This document shows positions 16,352 to 25,125 of a DNA stretch of 64,000 bases, piece by piece. A program made the translations under genes and the position numbers. Origin of the DNA: Halotia branconii CENA392 (GTDB lineage: Bacteria; Cyanobacteriota; Cyanobacteriia; Cyanobacteriales; Nostocaceae); assembly GCF_029953635.1 (NCBI RefSeq), contig NZ_CP124543.1:1591455-1655454 (forward strand), in the 5' to 3' direction. The notes beneath the pieces are model-generated. The model searched no databases, was not told the DNA's origin, and was given only the letters and a program-made list of their open reading frames with translations. Within the stretch, counting starts at the first letter, position 1. Every line of letters starts with the position of its first letter.

Positions 16352-16408
16352 TATGCCCAATGCCCCATGCCCCATGCCCCATGCCCTATGCCCCATGCCC
16401 CACGCCCT
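16352..16408. repeat. 7-bp short tandem repeat (CCCCATG)n
   Basis: About seven to eight copies of the heptamer CCCCATG with a few substitutions, just downstream of the WD40 gene. The same heptamer appears near 9040-9066 and 38480-38570. It is a typical intergenic heptanucleotide repeat of heterocystous cyanobacteria. Confidence 0.85.
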
Positions 16409-16412
16409 AAAA

Positions 16413-19400
16413 CTATTCCTTTTCCACAGCCCCTAAAGCCAGTAAAGTGTTTTTCTGAGCTACTGTTAACCCTGTTACTCCTGTAATATTCATTCCTTCA
16501 TAAGGTCTGGGCGGTCTTAGTGTTTTTGAACATTGCCCCGTCACTACATCCCAAACCTTGATCGTCTCATCTTGACTACCACTAACCACAGTTTTACCAT
16601 CTGCACTGAAGGTCACTGATCTGACCCAACTAGCACCCTGCAAGGTTAATAAACACTGACCTGTGTTGACATCCCATAACTTCACTGTTTGGTCTTCACA
16701 GCCACTAGCTAAAGTTTGACCATTGGGACTAAAAGCCAATGACCAGATCCGATTAGTATGTTCTTTTAAAATTAACAGGCATTCACCTGTCTTGACATCC
16801 CATAACCTCACTGTTTGATCGTCACAGCCACTAGCTAAAGTTTGACCATTGGGACTGAAAGCTACTGACCTGACTCGATTACCATGACCACGCAAAATTT
16901 TCAGACACTTGCTTGTGTGGATATCCCATAACCTTACCCTTTGGTGTTCACTACCACTAGCCAAAGTTCGACCATCAGGACTGAAAGCTATTGACCTCAC
17001 CCAACTAGTATGTCCTTTCAATGTTTTGAGAAATTCACCTGTGTGGACATCCCATAACTTGATTAGTTGGTCATCACTGCCACTGGCTAAAGTTTGACCA
17101 TCGGGACTGAATGCTACTATCCTAATGCGACTGCTATGACCGCGCAAGATTTGCAGACAATTACCCCTGTGGACATCCCATAACTTGACTGTTTGGTTTT
17201 CACTACCACTGGCTAAAGTTTGACTATCAGGGCTGAATGCTAATGACCTCACCCAACTATTATGTCCCTGCAAAATTTTGAGACACTTACCCGTGTGGAC
17301 ATCCGATAACTTGACTGTTTGCTGTTCACTACCACTAGCTAAAATTTGACCATTAGGGCTAAATGCTACTGTCCTGACCCGATTGCTATTTCCCTGAAAA
17401 GTTTTCAGACACTGACCTGTATGGACATCCCATAATTTGACTGTTTGGTTTTCACTACCACTCGCTACAGTTTGATCATCGGGACTAAATGCCACTGACT
17501 TAACCCGGTAGGTATGCCCCTTTAAGGTTTTAAGACACTGACCTGTATGGACATCCCATAATTTGACTGTTTGGTCGTCACTACCGCTAGCTAAAATTTG
17601 ACCATCAGGACTAAATGCTACTGACCATACTCGATTGGTATGCCCTTGCAAAGTTCTAAAAGACTCACCTGTGTAAACATCCCATAATTTGACTGTTTGG
17701 TCGTCACTACCGCTAGCTAAAATTTGACCATTAGGACTAAATGCCACTGACCTCACCCAACTGCTATGCTTTTGTAAAGTTTTCAGACACTCGCCTGTGT
17801 GGACATCCCATAATTTGATTGTTTGCTTTTCACTACCGCTAGCCAAAATCTGACCATCAGGACTAAAAGCTACTGACCTCACCCGATTAGTATTTTCCTC
17901 TAATGTTTTAAAGCAATTACCTGTGTGGACATCCCATAATTTGATTGTTTGGTCTTCACTACCACTAGCCAAAGTTTGACCATCAGGACTAAAAGCTACT
18001 GACCTCACCCAATTAGTATGTCCTTGCAAAGTTTTCAGGCAATTACCTGTGTGGACATCCCATAATTTGATTGTTTGGTCATCACTACCACTAGCCAAAA
18101 TTTGACCATCAGGGCTGAAAGCTACTGACCTCACCCAGATGCTGTGTCCAGTACAAGTAAACAGTAGTTTTCTATCTTCAACTTGCCATAAGTAAGTCTG
18201 ACCATCAGCATCACCTGTAGCTAAAATTTTTCCATCTGGGCTAAATGCCACCGATGAAATATAAATCAAGTTTTCAGAAAAAACTGATTTAGTTAGATCA
18301 GCATCAGCAAAATTGACATGATGTAAATTGACATCTTGTAAATTTGCTTGCCAAACATTGAGACAAGAAAAGTCATAGACGCTTAAATTAGCCTGTAGCT
18401 GACAAAGTATATTGAGAATATTTCCGCCAGCATATCCTGGTTCGGGTGGAAATTTTCCTTGCAATTTCGCTAAAATTTGAGCTAGCTGATATTCAATGTT
18501 TTGAGGAATGAAAAAAATAGTTAATAATCTATTAATAACTGGTTTAAGTATGAGGTTTATTTGTGCATTCTTAATAAAATCTTTTGCCGTAGCTTCAATC
18601 AAAGCATGACTCATGAATAGTTTGATTTTATCTTTGACAATTTCTTGACACACCTCTTCAACCAGCCGCTCAGTCATGTATTCCATGACTACAGGTTGCA
18701 GTGTAAACAGTGCAGCATTTTTCTCAATCAAAAATCGTCGCCGTAGAGATGCTAGCGCTTCCAATAATTGCCTTTTTGATAAAGGACTGACAATACTATC
18801 TAGTAAGTTTTCTAGCGAAACTGCCTCACGTTTGATTGCAAGCCAATACATAAAGTCTTGTTCTATCGCTGATAAACGTTCAAACTGTTGATCTAATAAA
18901 TTACGAGTATCACCAAAAATTATTTCTCCTGCTTCCAAAAAAGCGGCAATATCACCACTAAATAGCTCTCGAATTGGCTCAGAAACTAACTTTAATGCTA
19001 AAGGATTGCCTGAATAATTCTCAATCAGCTTTGTCCAATCTTGTTTTGAACCAAATAGACCTTTATCTTTAAGAATTTCTTGTCCTTCTATTTCTCCTAA
19101 ACCAGTTAAAGAAAGGGTTCTAATTAGTGATGTTTCACCTTCTAATGACGCAAGTTCTTGTGGCTTTTCTCTAGAAGTCAAAACCAAGCAACTTTTATGA
19201 GGTTCTTCTGCAATGCGTCTAATTAGTTGACCGTAACCTTCGTATTCTTGTTTATAATATCCGGCGCGTAGAGCGATGTCGTTACTGTAGGCATCGCCAC
19301 CTTGCATAATTGTCTCTACATTATCCAGTACTAAAAGACACCGATGCTTTCGTAAATAATTAATTAGCAGCGTGATTTGATCGTCTAAGGTTTCTGGTAA

Positions 19401-19964
19401 ATCCTTTTCCAGATCATCAGATACAAATCTGATGAAGTTCGCTAATAATTCTTCAATAGGTGGAGCATTGCGGAGGCTTCGCCAAATCAAATACTCAAAA
19501 TGCTTTGTGACTTCGTCTGCCAATTTTACAGACAAAGCAGTTTTACCAATTCCCCCCATGCCCAAGATTCCCACAAGTCTGTAACTATCTTGGACAATCC
19601 ATTTCTTCAATCGGGACAGTTCGGCAATTCTTCCATAGAAAACACGCATTTCAGGCGCTTGTCCCCAATCTTGGCGCTTATGAATTATAGGTTTGATGTT
19701 TTCTTGATATTCACTAGCGATAACTTGCTGTAACTTAGTGAGTTTTCCGGGACCAGTACCACTGACTTGAAATTTTTTATATACTTCGCTTAATCTTTTG
19801 CGTACAGCTTGGGCGCTAATACCCAATTCTTTCGCGGTCAGATTGGGTGATTTGCCTTGGATAGCAAACAATGCTACCTCTAGCTCACTACTAGATAAGC
19901 TCCGTTCTTGCGCTAAGTTTAACAGAAAGTCTTCAGGAACGACGCTCATACTCACACCACTCAC
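16413..19964 (-). CDS. HTH-NB-ARC-WD40 STAND protein with 14 WD repeats
   Basis: A 1183-residue signal-transduction ATPase. Residues 25-67 form an HTH ([20 protein letters not shown]). The NB-ARC ATPase follows, with Walker A GMGGIGKT (135-142) and Walker B LLVLDNVE near 217, and the winged region continues to about 470. A short pentapeptide-like stretch ([16 protein letters not shown]) precedes 14 WD40 repeats from about 575 to 1155, enough for two seven-bladed propellers. Most blades share [11 protein letters not shown] and [14 protein letters not shown]. Such proteins oligomerise when the propeller binds a ligand; the HTH suggests a transcriptional output. It may act in stress signalling or immunity; no ligand is known. 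A perfect inverted repeat lies 35 bp upstream. Confidence 0.93.
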   Translation of the reverse strand: MSGVSMSVVPEDFLLNLAQERSLSSSELEVALFAIQGKSPNLTAKELGISAQAVRKRLSEVYKKFQVSGTGPGKLTKLQQVIASEYQENIKPIIHKRQDWGQAPEMRVFYGRIAELSRLKKWIVQDSYRLVGILGMGGIGKTALSVKLADEVTKHFEYLIWRSLRNAPPIEELLANFIRFVSDDLEKDLPETLDDQITLLINYLRKHRCLLVLDNVETIMQGGDAYSNDIALRAGYYKQEYEGYGQLIRRIAEEPHKSCLVLTSREKPQELASLEGETSLIRTLSLTGLGEIEGQEILKDKGLFGSKQDWTKLIENYSGNPLALKLVSEPIRELFSGDIAAFLEAGEIIFGDTRNLLDQQFERLSAIEQDFMYWLAIKREAVSLENLLDSIVSPLSKRQLLEALASLRRRFLIEKNAALFTLQPVVMEYMTERLVEEVCQEIVKDKIKLFMSHALIEATAKDFIKNAQINLILKPVINRLLTIFFIPQNIEYQLAQILAKLQGKFPPEPGYAGGNILNILCQLQANLSVYDFSCLNVWQANLQDVNLHHVNFADADLTKSVFSENLIYISSVAFSPDGKILATGDADGQTYLWQVEDRKLLFTCTGHSIWVRSVAFSPDGQILASGSDDQTIKLWDVHTGNCLKTLQGHTNWVRSVAFSPDGQTLASGSEDQTIKLWDVHTGNCFKTLEENTNRVRSVAFSPDGQILASGSEKQTIKLWDVHTGECLKTLQKHSSWVRSVAFSPNGQILASGSDDQTVKLWDVYTGESFRTLQGHTNRVWSVAFSPDGQILASGSDDQTVKLWDVHTGQCLKTLKGHTYRVKSVAFSPDDQTVASGSENQTVKLWDVHTGQCLKTFQGNSNRVRTVAFSPNGQILASGSEQQTVKLSDVHTGKCLKILQGHNSWVRSLAFSPDSQTLASGSENQTVKLWDVHRGNCLQILRGHSSRIRIVAFSPDGQTLASGSDDQLIKLWDVHTGEFLKTLKGHTSWVRSIAFSPDGRTLASGSEHQRVRLWDIHTSKCLKILRGHGNRVRSVAFSPNGQTLASGCDDQTVRLWDVKTGECLLILKEHTNRIWSLAFSPNGQTLASGCEDQTVKLWDVNTGQCLLTLQGASWVRSVTFSADGKTVVSGSQDETIKVWDVVTGQCSKTLRPPRPYEGMNITGVTGLTVAQKNTLLALGAVEKE

Positions 19965-20514
19965 ATTGACACTGATAAAAACTACATTCCCAATGTTATC
20001 TCACTATGTGAGAATATAAATCTGTCAAAGTTTGATGACTATTATTTTAGAGTAAAACACCTATTTTAGGCTCTTTGCAGGTAATTTTTGCCTAAGCCTG
20101 CCTTGTTACATCTTGACTAGTAACTTACTTGTATATTATGCTTATTCCAGTAACTTAGTGAGAAAAGTTACGATCAACTTGAAAGAAACTTCGTGAATAA
20201 GAGGTAAGCTTAAGGCTAAAACCGTTAATTAACCGTTTAGGGGTTGATGCACGTAATTTCCGTTCTACATCATTACGGGCATGAAGCACCTAATTTAAAT
20301 TTCTTGTTTCACCTTGTAATTGATCTAAGACAATCATTTTCACCATCTGCAAATACTAAGACAACTATTGTTACCATGCAAACTTTACTTAAGTTTGATG
20401 GAACTGCTACGTGCCTTGACTCACTAGGAGCAACGCCGTGGGCATTTGCTCCTTCTTTAGAGCAGTTGATGGTGCGTTTGTGCTTTTAATTCAACTCTCA
20501 AAAACAGGACAAAA
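19965..20514. other. Intergenic upstream of the WD40 gene
   Basis: 550 bp between divergent genes. Besides the inverted repeat at 19999-20013 I see repeated GTAACTTA motifs around 20127-20160, a possible regulator site, and AT-rich sequence. A frame at 20244-20489 gives 81 residues with no recognisable feature and no good ribosome site, so I do not call it. Confidence 0.4.
19999..20013. promoter_or_regulatory. Operator-like inverted repeat before the WD40 gene
   Basis: TCTCAC-TAT-GTGAGA is a perfect 6-bp inverted repeat with a 3-base spacer, 35 bp upstream of the HTH-NB-ARC-WD40 start. Position and shape fit a dimeric HTH binding site, possibly for the gene's own HTH. The assignment is inference. 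Confidence 0.35.
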
Positions 20515-20757
20515 ATGATGAAAACAGAGCTTAAAAATAAACAAAACCGACTTTTAAAGTGGGCAAGTAAGGGACTTAAGTACTTTTTACTAGCTTTACT
20601 TGGTTGTGCGATCGCTTTTGTTGTCTCTCATGCTTTCAATATTGTCTTCATGATTAAATTACTGCAATCCTTAGAACTATGGACATGGTTTTTCAGGATT
20701 GCAGTATTTTTGTTTTGTTTGTTTGCGATCGCCATGATGATTGAGTCTTGGGGTTAA
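20515..20757 (+). CDS. Small two-helix membrane protein
   Basis: An 80-residue protein with a basic, Lys-rich N-terminus (KTELKNKQNRLLKWASKG) and two hydrophobic helices (about 22-43 and 55-76). A weak CAGGA precedes the tandem ATGs. I do not recognise the family. Together with the next small membrane protein it fills the space between the WD40 STAND gene and the PD-(D/E)XK gene. Small membrane proteins are frequent effectors in such islands, but nothing in the sequence shows that here. Confidence 0.5.
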   Translation: MMKTELKNKQNRLLKWASKGLKYFLLALLGCAIAFVVSHAFNIVFMIKLLQSLELWTWFFRIAVFLFCLFAIAMMIESWG

Positions 20758-20871
20758 TTTTTACCCCACTCATCAGCAGAAAGTTTGCTATTAGATACCC
20801 ATGACGAATTTAGTCACCTTTGGCTAACTTGCACTTAGCCAGAGGTTTCCCACTAACTAGGAGATTATATC

Positions 20872-21090
20872 ATGTCAAAGCACAAAAGTAACGGTTCTGA
20901 CGGAGAAAATCTATCGCCAATTTTAGTTATTTTAATCGCAGGGTCAATCTCTTTAGCAATCGTTAATAAAGACAATCATCCTGCTTATTTTGACATTGTG
21001 AAAATAGCGATGGCTTATAGCTTTGGCTGTAGTAAGTCTACCCAAAAAACAAAACACTTCCCTGATCAAGATGAGCAAGACCAAAACTAG
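20872..21090 (+). CDS. Small single-helix membrane protein
   Basis: A 72-residue protein with a good ribosome site (AGGAG, about 8 bases before ATG). One hydrophobic segment (LSPILVILIAGSISLAIV, about 15-32) separates a Ser/Gly/Glu N-terminus from a charged C-terminal tail ending in DQDEQDQN. A second weak hydrophobic patch (YFDIVKIAMAYSFG) lies at 44-57. The family is unknown. The strong ribosome site argues for real expression. It lies about 115 bp before the PD-(D/E)XK gene on the same strand. Confidence 0.55.
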   Translation: MSKHKSNGSDGENLSPILVILIAGSISLAIVNKDNHPAYFDIVKIAMAYSFGCSKSTQKTKHFPDQDEQDQN

Positions 21091-21203
21091 TTGAGATAGC
21101 AGTTTTGGAGGCTATCTATAAAATGTGTTATCCAGTACATAATTTTTATGGATAGACTCCAACAGGTGAGTTATATCTTGGCGATCGCTTCTAAAATATA
21201 ATC

Positions 21204-22004
21204 ATGGTCTCAACTCCTACTCAACTCTTACGACTGTCTCAAGGACATCTCAATTTACTAGCAACTTGTCCGCGTAAATTCCAACACACTTATCTAGAAA
21301 AGCTGCATTCCCCCTCAGACCCCGAACATGAACAAAAGCAGACTTTAGGTAGTCGCTTTCACTTGCTAATGCAGCAACAAGAAATGGGTTTGCCAATTGA
21401 TAGTTTTTTAGCCACGGATACTCAACTACAAACCTGGATGACGGCCTTTGCTAATGCTGCACCAGAAATTTTAACGCCTGTAACTAATAACCAAACTTTC
21501 CGCGAAAGCGAACACTACCGTACTCTACAAGTTCAAGATTATTTACTAATTGTTGTCTACGATTTATTAATTGCCACTCACCAACAGGCACAGATTCTCG
21601 ACTGGAAAACTTATCCTCAACCACCAAATAAACGCAAGTTAGAGCAGAACTGGCAAACGCGACTTTATTTGTATGTGTTGGCTGAAACGAGTCAATACTT
21701 GCCAGAAAATATTTCTATGACTTATTGGTTTGTGCAATCGCAAGGCAAACCAAAAAATACTAAATTCAATTACAATACTCGCCAGCACGAAGAAACGGCA
21801 AAAGAACTTAATCAACTGTTGAGTCAGTTAACTAATTGGCTAGAAGCTTATCAACATAACAAGCAATTTCCGCAAGTACGAATAGGTAGTAAAGCTTGTA
21901 ATTATTGTCAATTTGCCACACGATGCGATCGCACACAAGTCACCGAAGAAATAGTAAAAGATTTGTTGCCTAGTCTTGACAACATCCAAGAAGTATCAAT
22001 ATAA
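21204..22004 (+). CDS. PD-(D/E)XK nuclease-family protein with four-cysteine cluster (Cas4/RecB-like)
   Basis: A 266-residue protein. Motif I-like GSRFH has His53. The nuclease core is Asp120 (VVYD) and ILDWK with Asp133 and Lys135, then QTRLYLY (Q-x-x-x-Y). One cysteine near the N-terminus (TCPRKF, Cys22) and three near the C-terminus (ACNYCQFATRC: Cys232, 235, 241) match the 4Fe-4S arrangement of Cas4 and AddB-type nucleases. It should therefore be an iron-sulfur DNA exonuclease. There is no CRISPR array or cas1/cas2 in the window, so CRISPR adaptation is not indicated; stand-alone DNA repair or defence is more likely. A hairpin follows the stop. Confidence 0.85.
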   Translation: MVSTPTQLLRLSQGHLNLLATCPRKFQHTYLEKLHSPSDPEHEQKQTLGSRFHLLMQQQEMGLPIDSFLATDTQLQTWMTAFANAAPEILTPVTNNQTFRESEHYRTLQVQDYLLIVVYDLLIATHQQAQILDWKTYPQPPNKRKLEQNWQTRLYLYVLAETSQYLPENISMTYWFVQSQGKPKNTKFNYNTRQHEETAKELNQLLSQLTNWLEAYQHNKQFPQVRIGSKACNYCQFATRCDRTQVTEEIVKDLLPSLDNIQEVSI

Positions 22005-22005
22005 A

Positions 22006-22031
22006 AAATCCTATCCCCTGGGATAGGATTT
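22006..22031 (+). terminator. Hairpin after the PD-(D/E)XK gene
   Basis: AAATCCTATCCC and GGGATAGGATTT form a perfect 12-bp inverted repeat around CT, starting just after the stop codon and followed by TTGGG. It is probably a terminator, though the T-run is short. Confidence 0.65.
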
Positions 22032-22191
22032 TGGGCATAGGGCATAGAGAACTTGTACTGAGTTTAGCCTGAGCGCAGCCGAAGGGCGTAGCCGAAGTAT
22101 GGGGCATAAGGAAGAATCATCAATGTTTAATGCCCCGTAATATTTTTAGATAAAATTATGCGATCGCGTAGTTGTTAACTACATAATAGTT

Positions 22192-22575
22192 CTACGCACT
22201 TTTAGCATTTTCTTCTGCAACCGCTTTCAAACGGCTAAGGGTGCTTCTACGGATGCGATCGCTTTTACGAACACCACCAGCCATTTCATACTCACGGCTG
22301 TCTTTGCCGTATTTTACCGCAACTGCCAGCAGCATTTTTTCAGACAAGGTACTCAAGTTTTTTTCTAGCAGTTCAATATCAGTTCTAGAAGCATCAATCA
22401 CAGCTAGGGCGGTATTATGAGTATCGAGTTTAGCAGTTAACTGTTCAATTTGTTGTATCATATTTTGCAAGCTATTAGCATCACCAAAATCTATATTTGG
22501 ATCAATAGCTTTAAGTCCAGAAGCTCTGAGTTGAGCTTTTGCCAGAACGCGAGATGTGCGCTTTGCGCGAGGCAT
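22192..22575 (-). CDS. Hypothetical basic coiled-coil protein
   Basis: A 127-residue protein with a strongly basic N-terminus (MPRAKRTSRVLAKAQLRASG), a central heptad-like helix (LQNMIQQIEQLTAKLD, then DIELLEKNLSTLSEKML) and a basic C-terminus (RKSDRIRRSTLSRLKAV). The shape suggests nucleic-acid binding by a dimeric coiled coil; this is inference. I do not recognise a family. It is monocistronic, convergent with the PD-(D/E)XK gene, with an upstream spacer containing long tandem repeats. Confidence 0.6.
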   Translation of the reverse strand: MPRAKRTSRVLAKAQLRASGLKAIDPNIDFGDANSLQNMIQQIEQLTAKLDTHNTALAVIDASRTDIELLEKNLSTLSEKMLLAVAVKYGKDSREYEMAGGVRKSDRIRRSTLSRLKAVAEENAKSA

Positions 22576-23258
22576 AGATTTACTCCTAATAAAGGTTCTA
22601 GTGTTAGCTTGTCTTAAACAAGCTGTAATCTGGCTCAGGGTAAATCACAAAAATTAGTGTTTTAATTAACAAAGCATTTTTTGAAAAATATGTAATTATG
22701 CTTAAGCTGCTAGTAGTTGCAACTCACCAAAGAAAACGCAACTATTAACCGCCTATGACAACATCTCAGCACATAAAATCAACACATTGATCACCAATGG
22801 GTTGAGGTTTTCTATGTATGAGGTAGCGTTAATAAGAAACTCTGCGTTGTTCGTCACAAATTAGTTAAGGTTTTCTATGTATAAGGTGGCATTAATAAGA
22901 AACCTTACGTCGTTCGTCACAAATCAGTTAAAGTTCTCTATGTATGAGGTACTGTTGCTAATGAAAGGTAAAGTTAGCAGTTGCTTCAGCAACGTTGACA
23001 GCGATAGTCGTAGGCGTAGGTTGGGTAGAACGTAGACACCCGAAAGGTGGCTTCCCGAAGGGTAGTGAAACCCAACATCTACAGGGTTTTAATGATCTAT
23101 TTCCAATATGTTTGACAATAACATTGGCTGCGTAGGCGATCGCCTAATATTCTCTAGAAAAATCAAAACCTAAAAACTTTCGGCTTGACAAAAATATAAC
23201 TGTTAAAATCAGCATAATGGTGTTAAAACGTGAGAAAAAAACACCCAGTAGGAGAAAA
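22576..23258. other. Intergenic with 63-bp repeats and dispersed spacer
   Basis: 683 bp separate the coiled-coil gene from the RelE-type pair. The region contains the 63-bp repeats (separate entry), then at 22985-23090 a dispersed GTAGGTTGGGT-type spacer rich in CCCGAAGG/CCCAAC, with similarity to 52450-52580. No gene is visible except an upstream in-frame extension of the antitoxin from 23217, which I reject because the better ribosome site lies later. Confidence 0.5.
22801..22962. repeat. 63-bp tandem repeat, about 2.5 copies
   Basis: Units start at 22801, 22864 and 22927 with GTTGAGGTTTTCTATG or close variants, and share TTCTATGTATGAGGT and GTTCGTCACAAAT. Units 1 and 2 differ at about 8 positions; the third is truncated. 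It is non-coding on both strands as far as I can tell. Confidence 0.8.
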
Positions 23259-23504
23259 ATGCCAGCCATTGTTAAACTACAACTCTCCTTAGAAGCATTA
23301 GCAGAAGCAATATCTTCTCTTGATTTACAAGAAAAACGTCAACTTCAAGAACTAATTGAGCAACAAATTTTTGAAGCCGAAGAAGCGTTGTACGAAGACG
23401 ATGCAGAAACACTCGCAGAAATTGAAGGTGTTCGCGCTGAGTATAAAGATGGTGAGTCCGTGACTATAGATGAATATCTTGCTAACCGCTCAGAGCAGAG
23501 ATAA
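23259..23504 (+). CDS. Antitoxin of RelE-type module
   Basis: The ATG at 23259 is chosen because AGGAG ends 4 bases before it; an upstream in-frame ATG at 23217 lacks this. The 81-residue product is acidic, with a helical N-terminus (LSLEALAEAISSLDLQEKRQ) and a C-terminus ending VTIDEYLANRSEQR, typical of antitoxins that precede RelE/ParE toxins in cyanobacteria. Its TAA shares one base with the toxin ATG (TAATG), so translation is coupled. It probably neutralises the toxin and represses the operon. Confidence 0.75.
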   Translation: MPAIVKLQLSLEALAEAISSLDLQEKRQLQELIEQQIFEAEEALYEDDAETLAEIEGVRAEYKDGESVTIDEYLANRSEQR

Positions 23505-23767
23505 TGAGTTATACAGTCGTTATTTCAAGATCGGTACAAAAGCAGATTGATAATTTAACTGAAGATATTACCCTGCGTGTGATTGAGAAAATTCAAAATC
23601 TAGCTGCAAAACCGCGTCCCGATGGAGTTGTCAAGTTAAAAGGTGCTGATAACGAGTATCGTATCCGTATAGGTAATTACAGAGTCCGTTATGAGGTTGA
23701 CGATGAAAGTCAGCTAGTACAGATTTTGCAGTGTAAGCATCGGAAAGATGTTTATAGAAAAAGTTAA
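23504..23767 (+). CDS. RelE/ParE-family toxin
   Basis: An 87-residue RelE-fold toxin: YTVVISRSVQKQIDNL at the start (strand then helix), PRPDGVVKLKGADNEYRIRI in the middle with the conserved K-L-x-G...Y-R-I-R pattern, and NYRVRYEVDD...VQILQCKHRKDVYR at the end. The Arg and Lys residues and the final Y-R match mRNA-cleaving RelE relatives. Start and stop overlap of the pair fixes it as a type II module. A DUF433 remnant and a strong hairpin lie downstream. Confidence 0.88.
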   Translation: MSYTVVISRSVQKQIDNLTEDITLRVIEKIQNLAAKPRPDGVVKLKGADNEYRIRIGNYRVRYEVDDESQLVQILQCKHRKDVYRKS

Positions 23768-23804
23768 CGTTAAATTTAGTAGGAGACACTTAGGAGTATC
23801 AGCC

Positions 23805-23876
23805 TTGGCAACCATTACCGATATTGGCACACTAATTAACCATAACCCAGGTGGTATTTTTGGCGTTGCTGATTAA
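23805..23876 (+). pseudogene. N-terminal remnant of a DUF433 antitoxin gene
   Basis: With TAGGAG 9 bases upstream, a TTG opens LATITDIGTLINHNPGGIFG and stops after 23 codons. Its first 16 residues match the start of the intact DUF433 protein at 1855-2133 (MQTITDIGTLIIRTPG). The G-R-P-x-I-A-G core is gone. It is therefore a truncated copy that keeps its start region only. Confidence 0.6.
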
Positions 23877-23945
23877 TGGGATGAATTTTGTTTCGCGCAA
23901 AGGTGCAAGAAATTTAGGTTTACTATTGGTGAACAAGCTCAATTC

Positions 23946-23975
23946 ATACCGCATTTATGCAATGCGGTATTTTTA
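23946..23975 (+). terminator. Hairpin terminator downstream of the RelE-type module
   Basis: ATACCGCATT pairs perfectly with AATGCGGTAT around a TATGC loop and is followed by TTTTAAG. It is the first strong terminator after the module and its DUF433 remnant. From here to 24150 only HIP1-rich spacer is visible. Confidence 0.75.
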
Positions 23976-24150
23976 AGTACTTAGATTGAGGAATAAGTTG
24001 AGCGATCGCATTTTGCCGAGAAGCGATCGCACTCAATACTTTTGAGAATGGAGAAGGCGATCGCATTCCCCAAATCCCAATGCTGTAAGTCCACAAATCC
24101 CGCCTGCATCACAAAAGCGTCAAACAGCAAGTGGATTGTTATGTCCCTAA

Positions 24151-24429
24151 CTAACTTTTTTTTTGAGGAATTAGATGAATGAGTGTACGTAGTGCGTGAT
24201 TTACTGCTTCTGCATTCGGAAAAAATTCTCGAACATCTGGATCGAGCATGATTGCACCTTCTGGCATTGTCAAGTACTGTACTACGGTTGTGCCATCTGC
24301 TTGATGAATTGTTACCGTATGTCCTTGTCGATAATCTTGATGATGTTTTCCCCGCACACCACCTGTAAAATCGTATTCAGGTAGCATATCGTTATCTGGG
24401 GTTTCAACATGAGAATTATTGTTGTTCAT
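24151..24429 (-). CDS. Antitoxin-like protein next to brnT remnant
   Basis: A 92-residue protein from the ATG at 24429 (MNNNNSHVETPDNDMLPEYD). Its conserved core is LPEYDFTGGVRGKHHQDYRQ followed by GHTVTIHQADGTTVVQYL and DPDVREFFPNAEAVNHALR. Similar proteins follow BrnT-type toxins in cyanobacteria, and here the relic of such a toxin overlaps its start by 14 bases. It is therefore probably the antitoxin of a destroyed BrnT module, left as an orphan. A longer frame starting at 24474 exists, but its extra 15 codons are the brnT sequence read in another frame. Confidence 0.65.
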   Translation of the reverse strand: MNNNNSHVETPDNDMLPEYDFTGGVRGKHHQDYRQGHTVTIHQADGTTVVQYLTMPEGAIMLDPDVREFFPNAEAVNHALRTLIHLIPQKKS

Positions 24430-24487
24430 AGGTGCTTCGTTCTCTAGCTGTAGCTTTGTTTTCATCCCATTCAAACTCTAGTGCCAC
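24416..24487 (-). pseudogene. brnT toxin gene with large internal deletion
   Basis: A GTG at 24487, with AGGGAG 4 bases upstream, opens a 23-codon frame reading MALEFEWDENKATARERSTY then EQQ and stop. The first half is the BrnT N-terminus (F-E-W-D-E-N-K-A) and the second half is the BrnT C-terminus (K-A-T-x-R-E-R-x-x-Y-E). The central 60 or so residues are missing, as if deletion joined the two at the shared K-A. Start, stop and the overlap with the antitoxin are preserved. Confidence 0.65.
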
Positions 24488-24639
24488 ATTACTCCCTACA
24501 AGATTTTTATCCTAACTGGAAAATTCCAGATAGTTCTAATGAATTGCGATCGCCCAAACTCTATAATTTCCTAAATCGCCCAAAAATTCCGCCTGCATCA
24601 CAAATACCGTCGGAATGCGATCGCTCGTCAGTAAATAAA

Positions 24640-25125
24640 CTACTCACCAACAAGTTTCAGTGCTGACTCTACAACTTGTGTACTGACTCTAAAACCAACC
24701 TTAACCAGTTGTGTGAAAATCGGTCTAGCTGCTGGTACCTTTCCTTCCCGTTTAGCAAGTAGAATCACACCCAGAGTTCCCCGCACAGGAATCTCTAAAG
24801 CAAGTGCCGCAGTTTTTGCAACGCGGTCATCTAAAATTGCTTCAGAACCAGGATGGTGATAAATCCACGAGAGAACGTGACTTTCTCCCAAACCAAGACC
24901 CCATGCAGCAATCACCGGATCGACTTGTTCCACATCTTGAATATAGCTAGTTCCTGCATTCAAAATCCAGAGTTTTGCAGGATCATTATCCGGTGCAATA
25001 CAGATTTCTTGAACAACGCCACTAGGAATAATAACTTGATCGCAAAGTTCAAACAGCAAATTAACTTGATTAATCTTAGTCAGTACAATCAATGGAGAAG
25101 TATTCACAACCCATCGTCTAGTCAC
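24640..25125 (-). CDS. DUF3368 PIN-like toxin
   Basis: A 161-residue protein of the DUF3368 family, a PIN-fold nuclease. It starts WVVNTSPLIVLTKI, where the usual Asp is Asn10 followed by TSPLI as in the family. Other conserved acidic sites are present: GLGLGESHVLSW with Glu, AILDDRVAKTAA with Asp pair, and VRGTLGVILLAKREG. The antitoxin gene upstream (UPF0175) overlaps its start by 8 bp. The expected activity is RNA cleavage; whether DUF3368 members need the first Asp is not settled here. Confidence 0.88.
   Translation of the reverse strand: MTRRWVVNTSPLIVLTKINQVNLLFELCDQVIIPSGVVQEICIAPDNDPAKLWILNAGTSYIQDVEQVDPVIAAWGLGLGESHVLSWIYHHPGSEAILDDRVAKTAALALEIPVRGTLGVILLAKREGKVPAARPIFTQLVKVGFRVSTQVVESALKLVGE

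Noticed and set aside
20244..20489. 81-codon plus-strand ORF upstream of the small membrane protein genes
   Set aside because: No recognisable feature and no good ribosome site. It could be a leader ORF, but support is weak.
21204..22004. cas4 of a CRISPR system
   Set aside because: No other cas gene or repeat array in the window; only the fold and cysteine pattern agree.
24481..24666. 61-codon plus-strand ORF
   Set aside because: Antisense to the brnT remnant and into the DUF3368 gene, with repeated HIP1 spacer; no support.
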